Source: Ectopseudomonas alcaliphila (GTDB lineage Bacteria > Pseudomonadota > Gammaproteobacteria > Pseudomonadales > Pseudomonadaceae). Taken from it: 64,000 nt of DNA. Under the pieces are notes generated by a model. That model saw nothing but the letters and a program-made list of their open reading frames with translations, was not told where the DNA came from and searched no databases. This document shows positions 62,485 through 64,000 of the stretch, in pieces. Within the stretch, counting starts at the first letter, position 1. Every line of letters begins with the position of its first letter. Where the stretch lies: contig NZ_FNAE01000008.1 of assembly GCF_900101755.1 (NCBI RefSeq), forward strand, positions 163,737 to 227,736, read 5' to 3'. A program made the translations under genes and the position numbers.

Positions 62485-62961
62485 ATGAAAAGAGTCCAAA
62501 ACCCTGGAAAATACAATGCAACCTTAACCGACTATTTGAGAGAGGTTCATTGCGTATGCCCAAGTTGTGGCGGACATGCCCGAATTACTGCGGAAGCTAA
62601 ATATGCAATACCATGGGAGCCAACAAACGTAAGGTTCATCTGTACAAACTGCGCGCGCAGAGAAACTTGGCCATCGGAAAAATTCAAAAGCAAATTTGAA
62701 GGCTTTGACCTCCGCAATGGATTTGAGCCATATTTTGGCTATAAATTCTATTTCTCTCGCATAATTTGCGGCGAAATCGTATCAATATTTAGCCAAGATC
62801 ACGCAAAAGACATAGCCGAGTATATTTCTGCCCATGATCGTCCTTCACCACAAAACTCAAAGTGGGCCATGGTGAATCGCCTTCCAAAACAATTTAAACT
62901 AGCAAAAAACCGCGACGCCGTAACAAAGGCTTTAAAGAGCATTATCGAAGAGGCGCAGTAG
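62485..62961 (+). CDS. integron cassette protein 3, zinc-ribbon-like
   Basis: A 158-residue soluble protein starting five bases after the attC core. Cysteines Cys25-x2-Cys28 (CPSCGG) and Cys53-x2-Cys56 (CTNC) form a likely zinc ribbon in the N-terminal third. The rest is charged and helical (ITAEAKYAIPWEPTN; KNRDAVTKALKSIIEEA). It is AT-rich. I know of no assigned function; proteins like this are found in other cassette arrays as I recall. Confidence 0.7.
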   Translation: MKRVQNPGKYNATLTDYLREVHCVCPSCGGHARITAEAKYAIPWEPTNVRFICTNCARRETWPSEKFKSKFEGFDLRNGFEPYFGYKFYFSRIICGEIVSIFSQDHAKDIAEYISAHDRPSPQNSKWAMVNRLPKQFKLAKNRDAVTKALKSIIEEAQ

Positions 62962-62964
62962 CCA

Positions 62965-63042
62965 GCTTAACAAGTGGTTCAAGTCCGTTCGCTTCGCTCA
63001 CTCGGGACCGACTAAAGCCGGCCCCTTAACCAAACGTTAGGT
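62965..63042 (+). other. attC site 3
   Basis: A 78-bp site between GCTTAAC and GTTAGGT, with an imperfect inner palindrome (CCGACTAAAGCCGG) and the shared right end. Confidence 0.9.
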
Positions 63043-63048
63043 GCAAGT

Positions 63049-63465
63049 ATGGCCCCAATATCTCGTGCAATATTACTAATCTGCGCTGTAACTTTTATTG
63101 GCATGGTTACATATTTTGGCGGCGGAATATGGTTGATTCTAGATTCAGAGCCGAACTCAGCACAGTCTTACATTCAGTGGCTTTTAGTTTCACTTCTACT
63201 GGCAGCACCACTTTGGGGGCCAGCCATACTTCCTTCTCGCCATCCAAGGGCACTGAAAACCTGCTATTGGGTTAGCGCAGCATTATTGCTCTTACCTGCT
63301 TGGTTATTTTTAAAAGACGCATTCGACATAACACAACGGATGATGTCTGGCTTAGAGGCAGTTCCCTCTTTCATCTTTCCGCTGCTCATCATAAATTTAT
63401 GCTGCTTTATTTGTTTCTGTGTAATTTTACTTTCCGGTCTCCGTTCACGTCCGCAGAGCACCTAA
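63049..63465 (+). CDS. integron cassette protein 4, small membrane protein
   Basis: A 138-residue protein with four predicted membrane segments (AILLICAVTFIGMVTYFGG, WLLVSLLLAAPLWGPAIL, YWVSAALLLLPAWLFL, IFPLLIINLCCFICFCVILL). The start is seven bases after attC 3 and the stop TAA forms part of the next RYYYAAC box. No family is recognised. Its own attC is cut short by the IS element. Confidence 0.7.
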   Translation: MAPISRAILLICAVTFIGMVTYFGGGIWLILDSEPNSAQSYIQWLLVSLLLAAPLWGPAILPSRHPRALKTCYWVSAALLLLPAWLFLKDAFDITQRMMSGLEAVPSFIFPLLIINLCCFICFCVILLSGLRSRPQST

Positions 63466-63471
63466 CAAAAG
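63460..63471 (+). other. left stub of attC site 4, interrupted
   Basis: ACCTAAC (460-466) fits RYYYAAC and is followed by AAAAG as in the left ends of the other sites (AAC then AARTGG). The sequence then changes to IS-like DNA and no GTTRRRY box follows within the window. Confidence 0.65.
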
Positions 63472-63735
63472 TATATGGACTCTCCCCACAAGTAGTGGGC
63501 AAAGCTTCTCTTCTGCACCTGTCGTCAGCGCGGTTGCATTCGTATATCCGGCCTGTTCTGGGCTTTCCGCCCTGGCCATTCTGTAGTTCGCGCAGCGGGG
63601 GCCAAGCGTTCAATCGATCACCAGGATCATCATTGTTATCGGCCTTGCTCCGCTGCAGGACTCGCCTGTTTCGACAGTGCTGCTACTCACCACAACCACA
63701 AGAAAACCACCACGCCTTACTGATTACCCCCGCCG
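63472..63735 (-). ncRNA. candidate guide (bridge/seek) RNA region of the IS
   Basis: A gene-free end of about 260 bases after the transposase stop. In IS1111-type elements the guide RNA comes from this end. It has paired segments such as GGCGGAAAGCCC near 63565-63576. No RNA ends can be set from sequence alone, and I assign the class from the neighbour gene. Confidence 0.4.
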
Positions 63736-64000
63736 TCAGGCGGGCTTTGTGCTCTGCCAATTGCCATTGAAGCGCCGCTCGTGGCACCACACCGCCCAGC
63801 AGATCCGCACCAGTTTGTTGGCCAGCGCCACCGCCGCCTTGTTGTGACCGATACGGGCTGCCGTCTGCACAGCCCAGCGCTGCAGTTGGGTCAGCTTCTC
63901 CGGCGTGCGCGACTGGCATCGCTGGGCCGCCAGCAAGGCCGCTCGCGAACCGTGAATCAATAACGTGCGCACATAGACGTTGCCCTGTCGGCTGATATGG
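63736..64000 (-). CDS. IS110/IS1111-type transposase, C-terminal part
   Basis: About 88 residues of the C-terminal (Transposase_20) domain are visible; the frame is open through base 64000 and the start is outside. QGNVYVRTLLIHGSRAALLAAQ and RIGHNKAAVALANKLVRICWAVW are the conserved C-terminal segments, with the helix-hairpin-helix-like region before. It is a DEDD/serine-type recombinase that acts with a guide RNA (family knowledge). The stop is TGA at 63736-63738. Confidence 0.85.
   Translation of the reverse strand, partial: HISRQGNVYVRTLLIHGSRAALLAAQRCQSRTPEKLTQLQRWAVQTAARIGHNKAAVALANKLVRICWAVWCHERRFNGNWQSTKPA

Larger units (their letters stand above)
63472..64000 (-). mobile_element. IS110/IS1111-type insertion sequence, partial
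   Basis: The element begins near 63472 (TATATGGACTCTCCCC, a possible subterminal end) and continues past the window. It carries a transposase reading leftward and about 260 bases of non-coding sequence after its stop. Insertion in an attC is known for the IS1111-attC group. The far end and the rest of attC 4 lie beyond base 64000. Confidence 0.65.

Noticed and set aside
61834..63042. A CRISPR array at the 76-78 bp repeats
   Set aside because: The repeats are about 500 bases apart with ORFs between and have integron core boxes, so they are attC sites.

Overview
The window reads as the chromosome of a high-GC gammaproteobacterium of the genus Pseudomonas. The gene order from moxR through pepN, nadK and fadH, the fpv operon, the N-acetylglutaminylglutamine amide (NAGGN) osmolyte operon and ttcA matches what I know of P. 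aeruginosa-type chromosomes. REP-like inverted repeats (ends GTAGCCCGG or GTAGGAGC) lie between genes throughout. A lineage near P. mendocina/oleovorans is an inference only. About 61 kb looks like ordinary core genome; the last 3 kb is an accessory region.

Layout. 1-438: end of pxpC. 634-7520: MoxR / DUF58 / DUF4381 / VWA / VWA-TPR / BatD operon. 8044-15158 (minus): RND exporter, YCF48-like protein, DUF1329 and DUF1302 proteins, an envelope export module. 15631-22238 (minus): pepN, DUF2797, YeaC-like, rhomboid protease, phosphoesterase, nadK. 22335-26892: DUF1853, a cNMP-binding/rhodanese fusion, a PLP desulfhydrase/deaminase, and a coiled-coil protein. 27484-33238: TAXI solute-binding protein, NTF2-like protein, fadH, a nitrilase-like protein and an AraC regulator. 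33362-39450: the eight-gene ferripyoverdine iron-release operon fpvGHJKCDEF. 39637-40359: a 28-aa acidic ORF and three tRNAs. 40456-48848: MarR regulator, the NAGGN operon (asnO, ngg, M42 peptidase) and a 7TM-DISM hybrid kinase. 48912-55668: small housekeeping genes, DAHP synthase with an aromatic-rich leader, ttcA, a J-domain protein, two Yip1 proteins, SprT-like and LprI-like. 55724-60986: CoA-transferase, acyl-CoA synthetase, acyl-CoA dehydrogenase and a divergent AraC regulator.

61000-64000 is different: AT-richer, with small unidirectional ORFs each followed by a 76-78 bp attC-like site. It is an integron cassette array, and no integrase gene is in view. It ends where an IS110/IS1111-type element interrupts the last attC. 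The non-coding end of that element is a candidate source of its guide (bridge/seek) RNA.

The most interesting signals are these. (1) The DAHP synthase leader has a 43-aa ORF with the run YYFFGYWF, a strong terminator, and then a second aromatic-rich ORF. This looks like attenuation of the first step of aromatic amino acid synthesis. (2) The cassette array with its attC-targeting IS. (3) Several catabolic genes have Crc/Hfq-type A-rich motifs next to the ribosome site. (4) Two divergent promoters next to AraC-type regulators carry tandem direct repeats 21 and 23 bp apart. All functions come from reading motifs and gene order; no database search was run.
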